Positions 33,574 through 43,949 of a stretch of 64,000 bases of DNA are shown piece by piece; within the stretch, counting starts at the first letter, position 1, and each line of letters starts with the position of its first letter. The translations under genes and the position numbers were made by a program. The stretch covers positions 42,309-106,308 of the forward strand of contig NZ_LVVY01000091.1 in the NCBI RefSeq assembly GCF_001650025.1, in the 5' to 3' direction. The notes under the pieces are model-generated. The model was not told the origin of the DNA. It saw only the letters and a list, made by a program, of their open reading frames with translations, and searched no databases. The DNA is from Devosia elaeis (GTDB lineage Bacteria; Pseudomonadota; Alphaproteobacteria; Rhizobiales; Devosiaceae).

Positions 33574-35655
33574 CTAAAGGTCCAATCCCGCAGACTTTAT
33601 TGCAAAGGCATAGCACTGCGCGGTTTCCTTCAGGCGATCGAACCGACCCGAGGCCCCGGCATGACCGGCGCCCATGTTGGTCTTGAGGTATAATGGGGCG
33701 TCCCCGGTCTTGGTTGCCCGCAGTTTGGCCACCCATTTGGCCGGCTCCCAATAGGTGACGCGCGGATCGGTCAGCCCGGCCAGCGCGAAGATCGGGGGAT
33801 AAGCCTGGGCGCTCACCGCCTCATAGGGCGCGTAAGCGGCGATCCGACTGTAATCCTCGGCGGAAAGGATCGGGTTCCCCCATTCGGGCCATTCGGGCGG
33901 GGTGAGGGGCAGGGTGTCGTCGAGCATGGTGTTGAGTACGTCCACGAACGGCACCTGGGCGATGATGCCGCCCCAGAGCTCGGGACGCATATTGGCGATC
34001 GCGCCCATCAGCATGCCGCCGGCCGAGCCGCCCTGGGCGATGATCCTGCCCTGCCGGGTATAGCCCTTTTCAATCAGCATTTCGGCTGCCGCGATGAAGT
34101 CGGTGAAAGTATTGGCCTTGTGCGCGCCGCGCCCCAGCCGATACCAGCGATAGCCCTTTTCCATGCCGCCGCGAATATGGGCAGTGGCGTGGACGAAACC
34201 GCGATCGACCAGCGAAAGCACGGAGACCGAAAAGGCGGCAGGCATGGACATGCCGTAGGCGCCATAGCCGTAGAGCAGGGTGGGATTGGTGCCGTCGAGC
34301 ACGAGACCCTTGCGATAAAGCAGGGTGACGGGCACCTGCTCGCCATCGGGCGCGGTGGCGAACAGCCGTCGGGTCTCGTAATCGGCCGGATTGTGCCCCG
34401 AGGGCACTTCCTGCGTCTTGAGCAGACTGCGCGCCCCGGTCTCGAGGTCGATGTCGAAGACCTGGCTGGGCGTGGTCGGCGATGAATAGGTGAGTCGGAA
34501 GACCGATGTGTCGAACTCGTAGCCGGTCGACATGGACAGCGAATAGGCCTCCTCCCCGAAACGAACGACTTCCTCCCTGCCATTGCGCAGGTCGCGGGCG
34601 ACGATGCGGGGCAGGCCGTCTTCCCGCTCCAGGCGCAGCAGATGGTTCTTGAGCAGGGCGATGTCGAGAATCAGAACCCCTTCGCGATGGGGCACCAGAT
34701 CGGTCCAGTTCTCCGCGGCCGGGGCCTCGGCCGAGACGGTGACGATCTTGTAATCCTCGGCGCCATCGGCATTGGTGCGGATATAGAGCAGTCCGTCGCG
34801 CTCATCGATTTCATATTCGCGATCGGTGAGGCGCGGCGCGACGAGGCGCGGTTCGCCGCCGTTTTCGGCATCGATCAGCCAGATTTCGCTGGTCTGGTGG
34901 TCGTGGGCGTCGATGACGATGAACCGGTCGGACAGCGTCTTGCCGACACCGACGAAAAAGCCGGGATCCTTTTCCTCGTAGATGACGGGATCGGCCGCCT
35001 GCGCCGTCCCCAGGTCGTGCCGGCGGATGCGGAAGGGGCGGTGATTGTCGTCATATTCGGTATAGTAGATCGAGCGGCTGTCGTTGGACCAGACATAGGA
35101 GCCGGCGGTCTCGCGGATCACCTCCGCGCTGTCTTTGCCGGTGGCAATGTCGCGCAGCACGATGTCGTAATATTCAGAGCCCGCCCGGTCGGCCGCCCAG
35201 GCGAGAATGCGGTGCGAAGGATCGTGGCCCGCCCCCGCAAAGCCGAAATAGCCATCCCCCGCCTCGATATTGCAATCGAGCAGCACCGTTTCGGCACCGC
35301 CCTCGCGCGGCGTCCGCACGATCTGCGGATATTGCTTGCCCTCGAGCATGCGCGAATTATAGGCCCACGCCCCGTCAGGCGAGGGTACGCCGCTATCGTC
35401 TTCCTTGATGCGACCGCGAATTTCGCGGTAGATCTTGTCCTGCAATGCCGCCGTCTTCTGGCCGAATTCGGCCTCGTAATAGGCGTTCTCGGCATCGAGA
35501 TAAGCGCGGATTTCCGGATCGAGCGCCTCCGGCTTCTGCATTACCTCCTGCCAATTGTCGGCCCGCAGCCAGGCATAGGGATCGTCGCGGTGGATATCGT
35601 GATGCGTGTGCGAATGGGCAACGCGCTTGGCCACGGGGGGCTGGGCCTGGATCAT
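33574..35655 (-). CDS. ptrB: Oligopeptidase B (prolyl oligopeptidase family, S9A)
   Basis: A protein of 693 residues from ATG 35655; a longer frame further upstream has no family character. An N-terminal beta-propeller (about 75-410; DPYAWLRADNWQEVM is a family mark) is followed by an alpha/beta-hydrolase domain. The catalytic triad is predicted as Ser544 in GGSAGG, Asp630 in GLTDPRVTYWEP and His665 in GAGHAG. Members cleave short peptides after basic residues in the cytoplasm. It is divergent from the mrp operon with a gap of about 205 bp. Confidence 0.9.
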   Translation of the reverse strand: MIQAQPPVAKRVAHSHTHHDIHRDDPYAWLRADNWQEVMQKPEALDPEIRAYLDAENAYYEAEFGQKTAALQDKIYREIRGRIKEDDSGVPSPDGAWAYNSRMLEGKQYPQIVRTPREGGAETVLLDCNIEAGDGYFGFAGAGHDPSHRILAWAADRAGSEYYDIVLRDIATGKDSAEVIRETAGSYVWSNDSRSIYYTEYDDNHRPFRIRRHDLGTAQAADPVIYEEKDPGFFVGVGKTLSDRFIVIDAHDHQTSEIWLIDAENGGEPRLVAPRLTDREYEIDERDGLLYIRTNADGAEDYKIVTVSAEAPAAENWTDLVPHREGVLILDIALLKNHLLRLEREDGLPRIVARDLRNGREEVVRFGEEAYSLSMSTGYEFDTSVFRLTYSSPTTPSQVFDIDLETGARSLLKTQEVPSGHNPADYETRRLFATAPDGEQVPVTLLYRKGLVLDGTNPTLLYGYGAYGMSMPAAFSVSVLSLVDRGFVHATAHIRGGMEKGYRWYRLGRGAHKANTFTDFIAAAEMLIEKGYTRQGRIIAQGGSAGGMLMGAIANMRPELWGGIIAQVPFVDVLNTMLDDTLPLTPPEWPEWGNPILSAEDYSRIAAYAPYEAVSAQAYPPIFALAGLTDPRVTYWEPAKWVAKLRATKTGDAPLYLKTNMGAGHAGASGRFDRLKETAQCYAFAIKSAGLDL

Positions 35656-35860
35656 GCTGTCTCCACAGGATGGGGCGCGGCCGGAGCCGCGAGAAGGGCT
35701 GGACAGGACATAGGCCGCGTGACCGCGCTTTGCCAGTCCGGAATCAGTTGAAAACCAGTCCCGGCAGGGACGAAACAGGACCGATTTTGCTTGTCCCGCC
35801 CCCCTCAATCGGTAAGGTCGCAGCCCGAAAGCTGGCGGAATCGCAATTGGGGGAGAGGAA

Positions 35861-38275
35861 TTGGCAGGTTTGTGGCCAGCCTCTGAAACGGGCATCGTCT
35901 TTGTCGCCATCGCGCCCTTCGTGGCCGCCATTCTGGCGCCGTTCTTGTTTCGAATCGCTGGCCGTTTCACCGGCTGGCTGCTGGCGCTGGTTCCGGCCGC
36001 GATCTTCCTGTTCCTGCTCGGCTTTGCCGAAACGGTGATTGGCGGCGGCACCATCGCGATGTCGATGAACTGGATCCCCGCCTATGACATCAATCTCAGC
36101 TTCTTCATCGATGGGTTGAGCCTGGTTTTCGCGCTGACCATTTCCGGCATTGGCGCGCTGATCATCCTCTATTCCGGCGCCTATCTGGCGGGGCACAAGC
36201 ATCAGGGACGGTTTCTCGGCTTCATGCTCGCCTTCATGGGTGCGATGCTGGGGCTGGTTCTGGCCGATAGCCTCCTGGCCTTGTTCCTGTTCTGGGAACT
36301 GACCTCTGTTACATCCTTCCTGCTGATCGGGTTCGATCATGCCCGCCAGGCGGCGCGGCGCGGCGCCATCCAGGCCCTGGTCATCACCAATATCGGCGGC
36401 ATGTGTCTGCTGGCCGGCGCGATCCTGGTGCAGCAGCTTTCCGGCTCGTGGGAGATGAGCGCTCTGCGCGGCATGGGCGACCTGCTGCGCGACCATGCCC
36501 TTTACGGGCTGGTGCTCTTCTGCTTCCTCGGCGCCGCCTTCACCAAATCGGCGCAGTTTCCGCTGCATTTCTGGCTGCCCAATGCGATGGAGGCGCCGAC
36601 GCCTGTATCGGCCTTCCTGCATTCGGCCACCATGGTGCAGGCCGGCGTCTATCTCCTGGCCCGCATGAGCCCGGTCCTGGGGGGTACGGAGGCCTGGACG
36701 TCCATATTGGTGATCTTCGGCGGACTGACCCTGATCTGGGGCGCGCTGGGAGCGCTCAAGCAGACCGATCTCAAGCAAATCCTGGCGCAGACCACGATTG
36801 CCTCGCTCGGCCTGCTCGTGCTGCTGATCGGGCTGGGCAGTACCTATTCCATCGCCGCAGCCATCGTCTATTTCGTCGCCCATGCCTTCTATAAGGCCGG
36901 CCTGTTCATGGTCGCGGGCGCCGTGGACCACGAAACCGGGACGCGGGAGATCACCGGCCTCGGCGGCCTGGCGGAAAAAATGCCCGCCACCTTCATCGCC
37001 GCGGCCATGGCGGCGCTTTCCATGGTCGGACTGCCGCTGACGATCGGCTATTTCGCCAAGGAGGAAATGTACCTGGGTCTCATGAACGGGGACTGGACGA
37101 GCCTTGTCGTCATCGTCGTGCTGATCGCCGGCAATGCCATGCTGGCTGGCGTCGCCCTGATCGTGGCCATCCGCCCCTTCCTCGGTACCCTGGTGCCGAC
37201 GCCGCGGACGCCGCATGAGGCCCCGCTCGCCATGCTGGCGGGGCCGGTCCTGGTGGGCGCGGCAGGACTCGTCGCGGGCGTGTTGCCGGATTGGCTGGGG
37301 CATGACGTGCTGGTGCCGGCGGCCTCCGCCATCCTGCAGCGGCCGGTCGAGAGCCATTTGACGCTGGCGCTGGATGTCACCGGCCTCCTGCTCTGGCTTT
37401 CCGTCCTGACCTGGGCGCTCGGCGTTCTCGTCTACCGGCAGGCCGACACGATCCGCACATTGCTGCGCCGCTTCGACGCTTGGCTGGGCTGGACGGCGGA
37501 TAACGTGTTCGATGCTTGCATGTTCGGCCTGATCCGCTTTTCGGGCGCCGTCACGCGGGCGCTGCACCACGGCAAGCTGGAACTCTACCTGGTCCTGGTT
37601 TTCCTGACCCTGGCCGTGGCGCTTTTCGGGCCCATGCTGGCCTGGGGCGGGCTGGACTGGATGGTACCGAAGGCCGATTTGGGCGACTGGTCGCAGCGCC
37701 TCGTCCTGCCGGCGCTGCAACCCTATGAATGGGGCGTCATCGTCATGGCCATTGCCGGCCTGCTCGCCGTCCTCGCGGCGCCGACCCGGCTCATCGCCAT
37801 TCTCTCCATGGGCGTGCAGGGCACCGCCCTGGCGCTTATCTTTTTGCTGTTCGGCGCGCCGGACCTGGCCTTTACCCAGCTCATGGTGGAAGTGCTCTCG
37901 GTGGTCATCCTGACCTTCCTCATGACCCGGTTGCGGCTCGATGACCGCGATCCCCGGCCCTTCGAGGATTGGGCACGCGACGGCACGCTGGCCATCGTCT
38001 GCGGCGTCGGGGTGAGCCTCCTGCTGATGCTGGTGCTCAACGGCACTCTCGATACGCGCCTCTCCGACCTGTTCACGGCCACCAGCGTGCCCATCGCGCA
38101 TGGCCACAACATCGTCAACGTCATCCTCGTCGATTATCGCGGCTTCGATACGCTGGGTGAAATCTCGGTGGTCATGGGCGCGGGCATGGCCATCCTGGCT
38201 CTGCTGCGCCGGCAGCGCAAAAAGGCGACCGAGAAGCCCGCGCCTCGGCGGCGGACGCGAAAGGCCGGCGCATGA
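35861..38275 (+). CDS. mrpA: Mrp-type cation/proton antiporter subunit A
   Basis: A protein of 804 residues from a TTG start with GGGGAGAGGAA directly upstream. It is a multi-spanning membrane protein of the MrpA/PhaA class, related to complex I subunit NuoL. Proton-channel elements include [18 protein letters not shown] (about 145) and [43 protein letters not shown] (about 225-270). The C-terminal part carries the MrpA-specific extra helices ([24 protein letters not shown] near 665). It is the first of seven overlapping genes that export Na+ or K+ in exchange for protons. Confidence 0.93.
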   Translation: MAGLWPASETGIVFVAIAPFVAAILAPFLFRIAGRFTGWLLALVPAAIFLFLLGFAETVIGGGTIAMSMNWIPAYDINLSFFIDGLSLVFALTISGIGALIILYSGAYLAGHKHQGRFLGFMLAFMGAMLGLVLADSLLALFLFWELTSVTSFLLIGFDHARQAARRGAIQALVITNIGGMCLLAGAILVQQLSGSWEMSALRGMGDLLRDHALYGLVLFCFLGAAFTKSAQFPLHFWLPNAMEAPTPVSAFLHSATMVQAGVYLLARMSPVLGGTEAWTSILVIFGGLTLIWGALGALKQTDLKQILAQTTIASLGLLVLLIGLGSTYSIAAAIVYFVAHAFYKAGLFMVAGAVDHETGTREITGLGGLAEKMPATFIAAAMAALSMVGLPLTIGYFAKEEMYLGLMNGDWTSLVVIVVLIAGNAMLAGVALIVAIRPFLGTLVPTPRTPHEAPLAMLAGPVLVGAAGLVAGVLPDWLGHDVLVPAASAILQRPVESHLTLALDVTGLLLWLSVLTWALGVLVYRQADTIRTLLRRFDAWLGWTADNVFDACMFGLIRFSGAVTRALHHGKLELYLVLVFLTLAVALFGPMLAWGGLDWMVPKADLGDWSQRLVLPALQPYEWGVIVMAIAGLLAVLAAPTRLIAILSMGVQGTALALIFLLFGAPDLAFTQLMVEVLSVVILTFLMTRLRLDDRDPRPFEDWARDGTLAIVCGVGVSLLLMLVLNGTLDTRLSDLFTATSVPIAHGHNIVNVILVDYRGFDTLGEISVVMGAGMAILALLRRQRKKATEKPAPRRRTRKAGA

Positions 38276-38697
38276 ACACGGTAATCTTCCGCACCCTCGC
38301 GCCGATGATCGTGGCGATCATGCTGGTCTTTTCGGTCTATGTGTGCTTGCGCGGCCATAACGAGCCGGGCGGGGGCTTTATCGGCGGGCTGATTGCGGCG
38401 GCCGCCATCGGCGTCTTCGGCATGGCCTCGGGCGTAGCGACGGTGCGCAAGGCGCTCCGGGTCGATCCAATGGCCATTGCCGGATTCGGCGTGGTGATGG
38501 CGGGCGCATCGGGGCTGATGAGCCTCTTCATCGATGCGCCCTTCATGACCTCGATCTGGCTCTATCTCGATATCGGCGAAAGCGTGGTGCCGCTGTCCAC
38601 ACCCCTCTTTTTCGATCTGGGCGTCTATTGCGTCGTCTTCGGCACCTTGTCGGCAATCGCGCTGTCGCTGGAAAGCGACCGCGAGGAGGACATCTGA
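38272..38697 (+). CDS. mrpB: Mrp antiporter subunit B
   Basis: A protein of 141 residues with about four membrane segments. It carries the MnhB signature [19 protein letters not shown] near residue 28. It overlaps mrpA by four bases and shares one base with mrpC. Confidence 0.92.
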   Translation: MNTVIFRTLAPMIVAIMLVFSVYVCLRGHNEPGGGFIGGLIAAAAIGVFGMASGVATVRKALRVDPMAIAGFGVVMAGASGLMSLFIDAPFMTSIWLYLDIGESVVPLSTPLFFDLGVYCVVFGTLSAIALSLESDREEDI

Positions 38698-39074
38698 TGG
38701 ACTATATTCTCGCGGCGCTGGTCGGTCTCTTCATCGCGCTGGGCATTTATCTGCTGCTGTCGCGCTCGGTGATCCGCATGCTGATCGGGATGACCATTTT
38801 CGGCAATGGCGTCAATCTGCTGATCTTCACCGCCGGCCGCGTGACGCGGGAAATCGCGCCCATCATCCCGCCGGGTCTCGACGCGCCGGAAGGCCCCATT
38901 GCCAATCCGCTGCCGCAGGCGTTGATCCTCACCGCCATCGTCATCGGCTTTTCCATGTTCAGCTTCCTGCTGGTGCTGGCCTTCCGCGCCTATCAGAGCC
39001 TGGATGCCGACAATACCGACAATATGCGCCTGGCCGAGCCGGAACGCGCGCCCCAGCCGCCGCTGAGCTATTGA
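38697..39074 (+). CDS. mrpC: Mrp antiporter subunit C
   Basis: A protein of 125 residues with three membrane helices, related to complex I subunit NuoK (GIYLLLSRSVIRMLIGMTIFGNGVNLLIF; DPLPQALILTAIVIGFS-like segment with PLPQALILTAIVIG). The ATG at 38697 overlaps the mrpB stop; codons upstream of it belong to mrpB in another frame. Confidence 0.93.
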   Translation: MDYILAALVGLFIALGIYLLLSRSVIRMLIGMTIFGNGVNLLIFTAGRVTREIAPIIPPGLDAPEGPIANPLPQALILTAIVIGFSMFSFLLVLAFRAYQSLDADNTDNMRLAEPERAPQPPLSY

Positions 39075-39075
39075 T

Positions 39076-40668
39076 ATGGAGGCCACACTGCCACAGGCCA
39101 TGATCGAAACGGCCACGCCTCTCGCCGATTGGGTCGTCGTACTGCCCATCGTGCTGGCCCTGATCGGCGCTGCCGGCCTGCTCATGGTGCGGCGCAGCAC
39201 CAGGATGCCGCTGGTCGGCGCGGTGCTCGTCGTCCTGGGCATTATTGCCTGCGAGATCGTCCTGCTGCTCGCCGTGTTGGAGAACGGCCCGGTCAGCATG
39301 ACCATGGGCAGGTGGCTGCCACCCTTCGGCATCAGCCTCACCGCCGACATTTTCGGCGCGAGCTTCGCGCTGGCCGCCAGCGTGGTGACGCTGTTCATCC
39401 TGCTCTACGCCGAGATCGACCGCGCCGGCGCCGATGGCAGGGATGCCTTCCACGCCATAGTGCTGCTGCTCCTGGCGGGGGTGACGGGCGCCTTCCTGAC
39501 CGGCGACCTCTTCAATCTCTATGTCTGGTTCGAGGTGACGCTCATCGCCTCCTTCGGGCTGATCGTGCAGGGCGGCCGGCCCGCCCAGCTCGATGGCGCG
39601 GTGAAATACGGCTTCCTCAATTTCCTGGCGACCACGCTTTTCCTTCTGTCGCTCGGCCTGCTCTATGGCCTGCTCGGTACGCTGAACATGGCCGATATCA
39701 TGCGCGTGGCCCCGCTCGCCAATCCCGCGGCCATGGCGGGTGTCGCGGCGCTGCTGCTGCTGGCCTTCGGCATGAAGGCGGCGGCCTTTCCGCTCAATGC
39801 CTGGCTGCCGGCCGCCTATCATACGCCGCCCGCCGCGATCTCGGCCCTGTTCGCGGGATTGCTGACCAAGGTGGGCGCCTATGCGCTGCTGCGGGCCCTC
39901 GTCGCCTTGCTGCCGGCCAGCCGCGATCTCCTCGAGCCCGTTCTGGCCCTGCTCGCCATCACCACGCTGTTGCTGGCGCCGCTGGGCGCCATTGCCGAGA
40001 CCAATCTGCGCCGTGCCATAGGCTTCATCGTCATTGGCGGCATCGGCGCGGTCATGGTGGGGCTGGCCGTGCCGACCGCGGACGGTATCGCCGGCTCGGG
40101 CCTCTATATCCTGCACGCCATCCTGACCATGTCGGCGCTTTACATGGTGGCGGGGCTGGTCGAAAAGCGGACCGGCAGCACCGATACGCGGCAGATGGGC
40201 GGGCTCTATGCCGCCAGCGCGCCGCTGTCCGTTCTGTTCATCCTGCTGGTCCTGGCCAGCGCGGGAGTGCCACCCTTCCTCGGTTTCTGGCCCAAATTGC
40301 TGTTGCTCGAGGCCGGGCTGGCCGAGGGCGTAACAGGTCCGGCGGCAGGCTGGATCGGCTCGGCCCTGACGCTCGCGCTGCTCGTCAACGCCGTCCTGAC
40401 CCTGATTGCCGGCACCCGGCTCTGGGCGCATATCTTCTGGCGCGAGGGACCCGAGGGTGAAGGCTCCGAACATGTCCGCCAGCCCTTGGCGCCATTGGAC
40501 CGGCGGGGCAGGCTGGGCTTCGGTGCGGTCGCCGCGCTGACTGCCGGTATCGTCATGGCCGGATTGTGGCCGGCGCCATTGCTCGACGGCGCCCGGACAG
40601 GAGCGCAGGATGTGGCTGATCCGGCCCGCTACGTGGCCGCCACCGGTCTGGCGGAGGACACGCCATGA
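39076..40668 (+). CDS. mrpD: Mrp antiporter subunit D
   Basis: A protein of 530 residues, a NuoM/NuoN-like proton-channel subunit with about 14 helices. Conserved elements are FNLYVWFEVTLIASFGLIV (about 145), MKAAAFPLNAWLPAAYHTPPAAISALFAGLLTKVGAYALLR (about 232-275) and the LETNLRRAIGFIVIGGIG-like region near 310. It follows mrpC by one base and overlaps mrpE by four. Confidence 0.93.
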   Translation: MEATLPQAMIETATPLADWVVVLPIVLALIGAAGLLMVRRSTRMPLVGAVLVVLGIIACEIVLLLAVLENGPVSMTMGRWLPPFGISLTADIFGASFALAASVVTLFILLYAEIDRAGADGRDAFHAIVLLLLAGVTGAFLTGDLFNLYVWFEVTLIASFGLIVQGGRPAQLDGAVKYGFLNFLATTLFLLSLGLLYGLLGTLNMADIMRVAPLANPAAMAGVAALLLLAFGMKAAAFPLNAWLPAAYHTPPAAISALFAGLLTKVGAYALLRALVALLPASRDLLEPVLALLAITTLLLAPLGAIAETNLRRAIGFIVIGGIGAVMVGLAVPTADGIAGSGLYILHAILTMSALYMVAGLVEKRTGSTDTRQMGGLYAASAPLSVLFILLVLASAGVPPFLGFWPKLLLLEAGLAEGVTGPAAGWIGSALTLALLVNAVLTLIAGTRLWAHIFWREGPEGEGSEHVRQPLAPLDRRGRLGFGAVAALTAGIVMAGLWPAPLLDGARTGAQDVADPARYVAATGLAEDTP

Positions 40669-41144
40669 ACGCCGCCTTTCTCGTCGTCATCCTCGCGCTG
40701 CTCTGGGCCGGTACCACCGGCTCATTCTCGGGGCTGAACCTGCTGTTCGGCGGGGTGATTGGCGGTGTCGCGGTATTGCTGCTGCGCCAGTCGCTCGCCA
40801 ATTCTGTGCATCTGCGCCGGGCCCGGCAGGCCCTCTCGCTCCTGGGACTGTTCCTCTATGAATTGATGGCGAGCGCGGTGCGGGTGGCACTGGTCGTGCT
40901 GCGGCCGGATATGAACAAGGTCATCCAGCCGGCCATCGTCGCGGTGCCGCTCAGCGCCAAATCGGACGTCCAGATCACCATGCTGGCCAATCTGATCACG
41001 CTGACACCGGGCACGCTCAGCGTCGATCTCTCTCCGGATCGGTCGGTGCTCTATGTGCATGCGCTGACCATGGGCGACCGCGACGCGATGATCGCCGACA
41101 TCAAGAACGGCTTCGAGAAGAAGGTTCTGGAGGTGTTCGAATGA
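40665..41144 (+). CDS. mrpE: Mrp antiporter subunit E
   Basis: A protein of 159 residues with two to three N-terminal helices and a cytoplasmic C-terminal domain containing the family stretch [29 protein letters not shown] (about 105-135). It is translationally coupled to both neighbours by ATGA overlaps. Confidence 0.92.
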   Translation: MNAAFLVVILALLWAGTTGSFSGLNLLFGGVIGGVAVLLLRQSLANSVHLRRARQALSLLGLFLYELMASAVRVALVVLRPDMNKVIQPAIVAVPLSAKSDVQITMLANLITLTPGTLSVDLSPDRSVLYVHALTMGDRDAMIADIKNGFEKKVLEVFE

Positions 41145-41434
41145 GTGCAGAGCTTTTCATCGATTGGGTGAGCCTGGCCTCCTTGGTACTGCTTGCGCTG
41201 GCGCTGCTGCTCTCGCTGGCCCGGATCATCATCGGGCCGACGCTGTCCGACCGCGTGCTGGCCCTGGACCTGCTGACCGTGGTGGCCATGGGCTTTATCG
41301 GCGCCATCGCGGTGCGCACCGGGCTGACGCTCTATCTCGACATAGCCATCGCCCTGGCCCTGCTGGGCTTCCTGGCGACTGTGGCCCTGGCCCGCTATAT
41401 CCTGCTGCGGGCCCAGCGCGGGGAGAACGCCTGA
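41141..41434 (+). CDS. mrpF: Mrp antiporter subunit F
   Basis: A protein of 97 residues with three membrane helices. The family motif [26 protein letters not shown] lies at about 28-52. It overlaps mrpE and mrpG by a few bases. Confidence 0.92.
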   Translation: MSAELFIDWVSLASLVLLALALLLSLARIIIGPTLSDRVLALDLLTVVAMGFIGAIAVRTGLTLYLDIAIALALLGFLATVALARYILLRAQRGENA

Positions 41435-41790
41435 TGCTGCACAGCCTCGCTCTCTATGTCGGCGGAATCGTGCTGCTGGCCGGATCGCTCTTCGTCCTGA
41501 TGGCCGCCATCGGCGTCTTGCGCCTGCCCGACCTCTATACACGCATGCATGCGGCCTCCAAAGCAGGGGCGGTCGGCGGCGGGCTGATTCTTCTGGCGGT
41601 GGCGGTGCTGGGACAGGATGCCGCAATCGCCGTACGGGCCGTGATTGGTATTGTGTTTCTGCTGCTGACCACGCCGCTATCGGCACATCTTCTGGCGCGC
41701 GCCAGTTATCTTGCGGGTTACAAGCCCGGAAGTGAAACTGTTGCCGACGACATTGCGATAAATGCAGAACAAAATTCTGCCAATAAATAA
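41434..41790 (+). CDS. mrpG: Mrp antiporter subunit G
   Basis: A protein of 118 residues with three membrane helices and the MnhG signature IGVLRLPDLYTRMHAASKAGAVGGGLILLAV (about 24-55). It starts on the mrpF stop. The hydrophilic tail (KPGSETVADDIAINAEQNSANK) is short. It is the last gene of the operon; no clear terminator was seen after it. Confidence 0.92.
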   Translation: MLHSLALYVGGIVLLAGSLFVLMAAIGVLRLPDLYTRMHAASKAGAVGGGLILLAVAVLGQDAAIAVRAVIGIVFLLLTTPLSAHLLARASYLAGYKPGSETVADDIAINAEQNSANK

Positions 41791-41914
41791 CGATAGCCCA
41801 TTTTTCGGATGATCAGTATCGGCTTGCATGTGGCTATAAACGGCCATAGTAAACGAGGCGTGCGGAAGCTGCCCCCTGCTTCTGTCATCAAGAAAAATTT
41901 GGAAGGTTGAAAAA

Positions 41915-42337
41915 ATGAACGACGATACCGGCGCGTTCGTAAATGCTGAGGCCGATCTGGTCGAACTCAGCACTGAAATAGTCTCTGCCTATGTCAGCCA
42001 CAACGCTGTCAGTCCCGGTGATCTGCCCCGGTTGATTGCCGATGTGCATAGCGCGCTGCGCGGCCTCAAGAACAACGAAACGCCCGCGCCGGTGGAAGAG
42101 CTGAAGCCCGCCGTGCCCATCCGCAAGTCGATCGCGCCCGACTACATCATCTGCCTGGAAGACGGGAAGAAGTTCAAGTCGCTCAAGCGTCACCTGCGCA
42201 CCCATTACAACCTCTCGCCGGAAGAATATCGCGAGAAGTGGGGCCTGCCGGCCGATTACCCGATGGTGGCCCCGAGCTATTCGGCGACCCGTTCCAAGCT
42301 GGCCAAGGATAATGGCCTGGGCCGCAAGGCCGGCTGA
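41915..42337 (+). CDS. mucR: MucR/Ros-family transcriptional regulator
   Basis: A protein of 140 residues, typical length. It has an N-terminal oligomerisation part (LVELSTEIVSAYVSHNAVSPGDLPRLIADVHSAL) and a C-terminal Ros-type zinc finger (YIICLEDGKKFKSLKRHLRTHYNLSPEEYREKWGLP). MucR/Ros proteins bind AT-rich DNA and behave like H-NS, repressing exopolysaccharide, motility and accessory genes. It is monocistronic with a strong terminator. Confidence 0.95.
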   Translation: MNDDTGAFVNAEADLVELSTEIVSAYVSHNAVSPGDLPRLIADVHSALRGLKNNETPAPVEELKPAVPIRKSIAPDYIICLEDGKKFKSLKRHLRTHYNLSPEEYREKWGLPADYPMVAPSYSATRSKLAKDNGLGRKAG

Positions 42338-42366
42338 ACCGCCTGAAAACCAGCGTCGAGACCATG

Positions 42367-42397
42367 AAGGCCGCCCCACAGGGCGGCCTTATTTTTT
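42367..42397 (+). terminator. Terminator of mucR
   Basis: A perfect 10-bp stem AAGGCCGCCC-CACA-GGGCGGCCTT followed by ATTTTTT, 29 bases past the mucR stop. Confidence 0.92.
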
Positions 42398-42490
42398 ACG
42401 GCCTCTGAAAATCGACAGCAACTTATCCCCGGGTGGGTGGCCTTCGCACAGATTGTAGGAATATAGTCCTATTCTGATCGGAGTCCCGCC

Positions 42491-42847
42491 ATGGATATCG
42501 GTTTTGTCTCGGCATCTTCCACAAGGCTTGCCAGGCGCCGCGCTGCGCCGGCCCAGCGTGTGGCCCATCTTGTCGCCAGCACCAAGAATATCCAAAAATC
42601 CCTGCTGTTCAACAATTCCCGTTGCCACGCCGATGTGGCACTGGCCCGGCAACTCGCCATGTATCTCACCCATGTCATCCTGCAGCAGAGCTTCACCGCC
42701 ATCGGGCTGGCCTTCGGGCGGGATAGGACAACAGTCTCCTACGCCTGTGGGCTCATCGAGGATATGCGCGACGATCCTCATTTCGACGCGGAAGTCTGCC
42801 ATCTCGAAGCCTTGCTCGAGCGGGCGGAGGCGCTTCACCATGAGTGA
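42491..42847 (+). CDS. Stand-alone DnaA domain IV-like helix-turn-helix protein
   Basis: A protein of 118 residues. The core RCHADVALARQLAMYLTHVILQQSFTAIGLAFGRDRTTVSYACGLIEDMRDD is the DnaA C-terminal DNA-binding domain (DnaA-box recognition helix GRDRTTVSYA, compared with GGRDHTTVIHA in DnaA). The AAA+ and oligomerisation domains are absent. Its role is unknown; it may bind DnaA boxes. It overlaps the next gene by eight bases. Confidence 0.82.
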   Translation: MDIGFVSASSTRLARRRAAPAQRVAHLVASTKNIQKSLLFNNSRCHADVALARQLAMYLTHVILQQSFTAIGLAFGRDRTTVSYACGLIEDMRDDPHFDAEVCHLEALLERAEALHHE

Positions 42848-43349
42848 AGCGGCAATGCAGAAGGGTGAAATCGCCCCTGAGGCGGTGATGCGCTTGGCCG
42901 TGGGGGGCGGGGGCGAGCGGTTTCTTGCGGCGCATCACGTGGAGGCGGCGCGGCGGCTGGCGCGTCTGTTCGACCGGGCCCGCATGATGCAACGGGTGAC
43001 CATGTCCTACGATCCGGCGCGCGCCGGCGGCGGACGAGACCGGCCCCGGCAGGGCGATCTCGCCGACAGCGCCATCCAGGCGCGGCGCGTGCTCGATGGG
43101 CTGGCGCGCCGGATGCCGCGCGACTGCTGGAACATGCTCACCGATGTCTGCGGCTTCGACAAAGGGCTTCAGCAGATCGAAACGGAACGCAATTGGCCGC
43201 GCCGCAGCGCCAAGCTGGTGCTGCGCATCGGGCTGGACCAGCTGACATCCATCATGGGGCTGGGCGAAAAAGCCGAGGGCAGGGCGGCCAGCGCGACGCG
43301 CAACTGGCTGCCCGAGCGGCCGCCCATGTTCGCCGAGCCGACCGAATAA
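42840..43349 (+). CDS. DUF6456-domain protein
   Basis: A protein of 169 residues from ATG 42840 at the end of the DnaA-like gene. The C-terminal 120 residues carry the DUF6456 pattern (FLAAHHVEAARRLARLFDRARMMQRVTMSYDP, then DSAIQARRVLDGLARRMPRDCWNMLTDVCGFDKGLQQIE and WPRRSAKLVLRIGLDQL). It is probably a helical DNA-associated protein, like its coupled neighbour. The function is unknown. Confidence 0.78.
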   Translation: MSEAAMQKGEIAPEAVMRLAVGGGGERFLAAHHVEAARRLARLFDRARMMQRVTMSYDPARAGGGRDRPRQGDLADSAIQARRVLDGLARRMPRDCWNMLTDVCGFDKGLQQIETERNWPRRSAKLVLRIGLDQLTSIMGLGEKAEGRAASATRNWLPERPPMFAEPTE

Positions 43350-43352
43350 GGT

Positions 43353-43781
43353 TCAGCTCAGCGCGGCGCGGGCTTCGTTGCGGATGCGGTTGACCATGGC
43401 CACCAGGCCGTTGGAGCGTTGCGTGGTCAGATGTTCCCGCAGGCCCAGTTCATCGAAGAGCGCGATGGCGTCGGTGTCGGCGATCTCGCGGGCGGGGCGG
43501 TCCGAATAAAGCGCCAGCAGCACAGCGACCAGGCCCTGCACGATCATGGCATCGCTTTCGCCCCGGAATTTGAGGCCCGGCGCACCCTGGATCGTTTCCG
43601 GCTCCGCGACGAGCCAGACCTGGGAGACGCAGCCATTCACCTTGTTTTCGGCCGCGCGCTCGGTCTCGGCGAGCTTGGGCAGCGCCTGGCCGAGTTCGAT
43701 CAGATAACGGTAGCGATCCTCCCAATCGTCGAGAAAGGCGAGGTTGTCGGCAATATCCTGGAAGGGCTGCGGCTGGGTCAT
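43353..43781 (-). CDS. sufE: Cysteine desulfuration protein SufE
   Basis: A protein of 142 residues, full length. The sulfur-accepting Cys51 sits in VNGCVSQVWL, the same number as in E. coli SufE. SufE takes persulfide from the cysteine desulfurase SufS and passes it to the SufBCD scaffold for Fe-S assembly. It stands alone, convergent with the DUF6456 gene (gap of three bases). Confidence 0.93.
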   Translation of the reverse strand: MTQPQPFQDIADNLAFLDDWEDRYRYLIELGQALPKLAETERAAENKVNGCVSQVWLVAEPETIQGAPGLKFRGESDAMIVQGLVAVLLALYSDRPAREIADTDAIALFDELGLREHLTTQRSNGLVAMVNRIRNEARAALS

Positions 43782-43830
43782 TGGCCCTATCTAGGCCATG
43801 AAGGAGCGCTTTGCCAGAGCCCCGATCGGC

Positions 43831-43866
43831 AAAAGAAAGCCGCAAGCACAGGGCGGTGCTTGCGGC
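43831..43866 (-). terminator. Terminator of the DUF5330 gene
   Basis: On the minus strand an 11-bp perfect stem GCCGCAAGCAC / GTGCTTGCGGC is followed by TTTCTTTT. It lies about 85 bases after the DUF5330 stop and before the sufE start. Confidence 0.85.
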
Positions 43867-43949
43867 AGGAGCCAGGGGCCTATGGAGTAGCGTCGCTTGG
43901 GGAAGTGACGACCCCCGGAGTATGAATTGGCGCCGGAACGGCGCTGTGG

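Noticed and set aside
35744..38107. Long minus-strand frame opposite mrpA
   Set aside because: Its product is Gln/Arg/His/Gly-rich with no membrane segments or motifs; mrpA on the other strand is certain.
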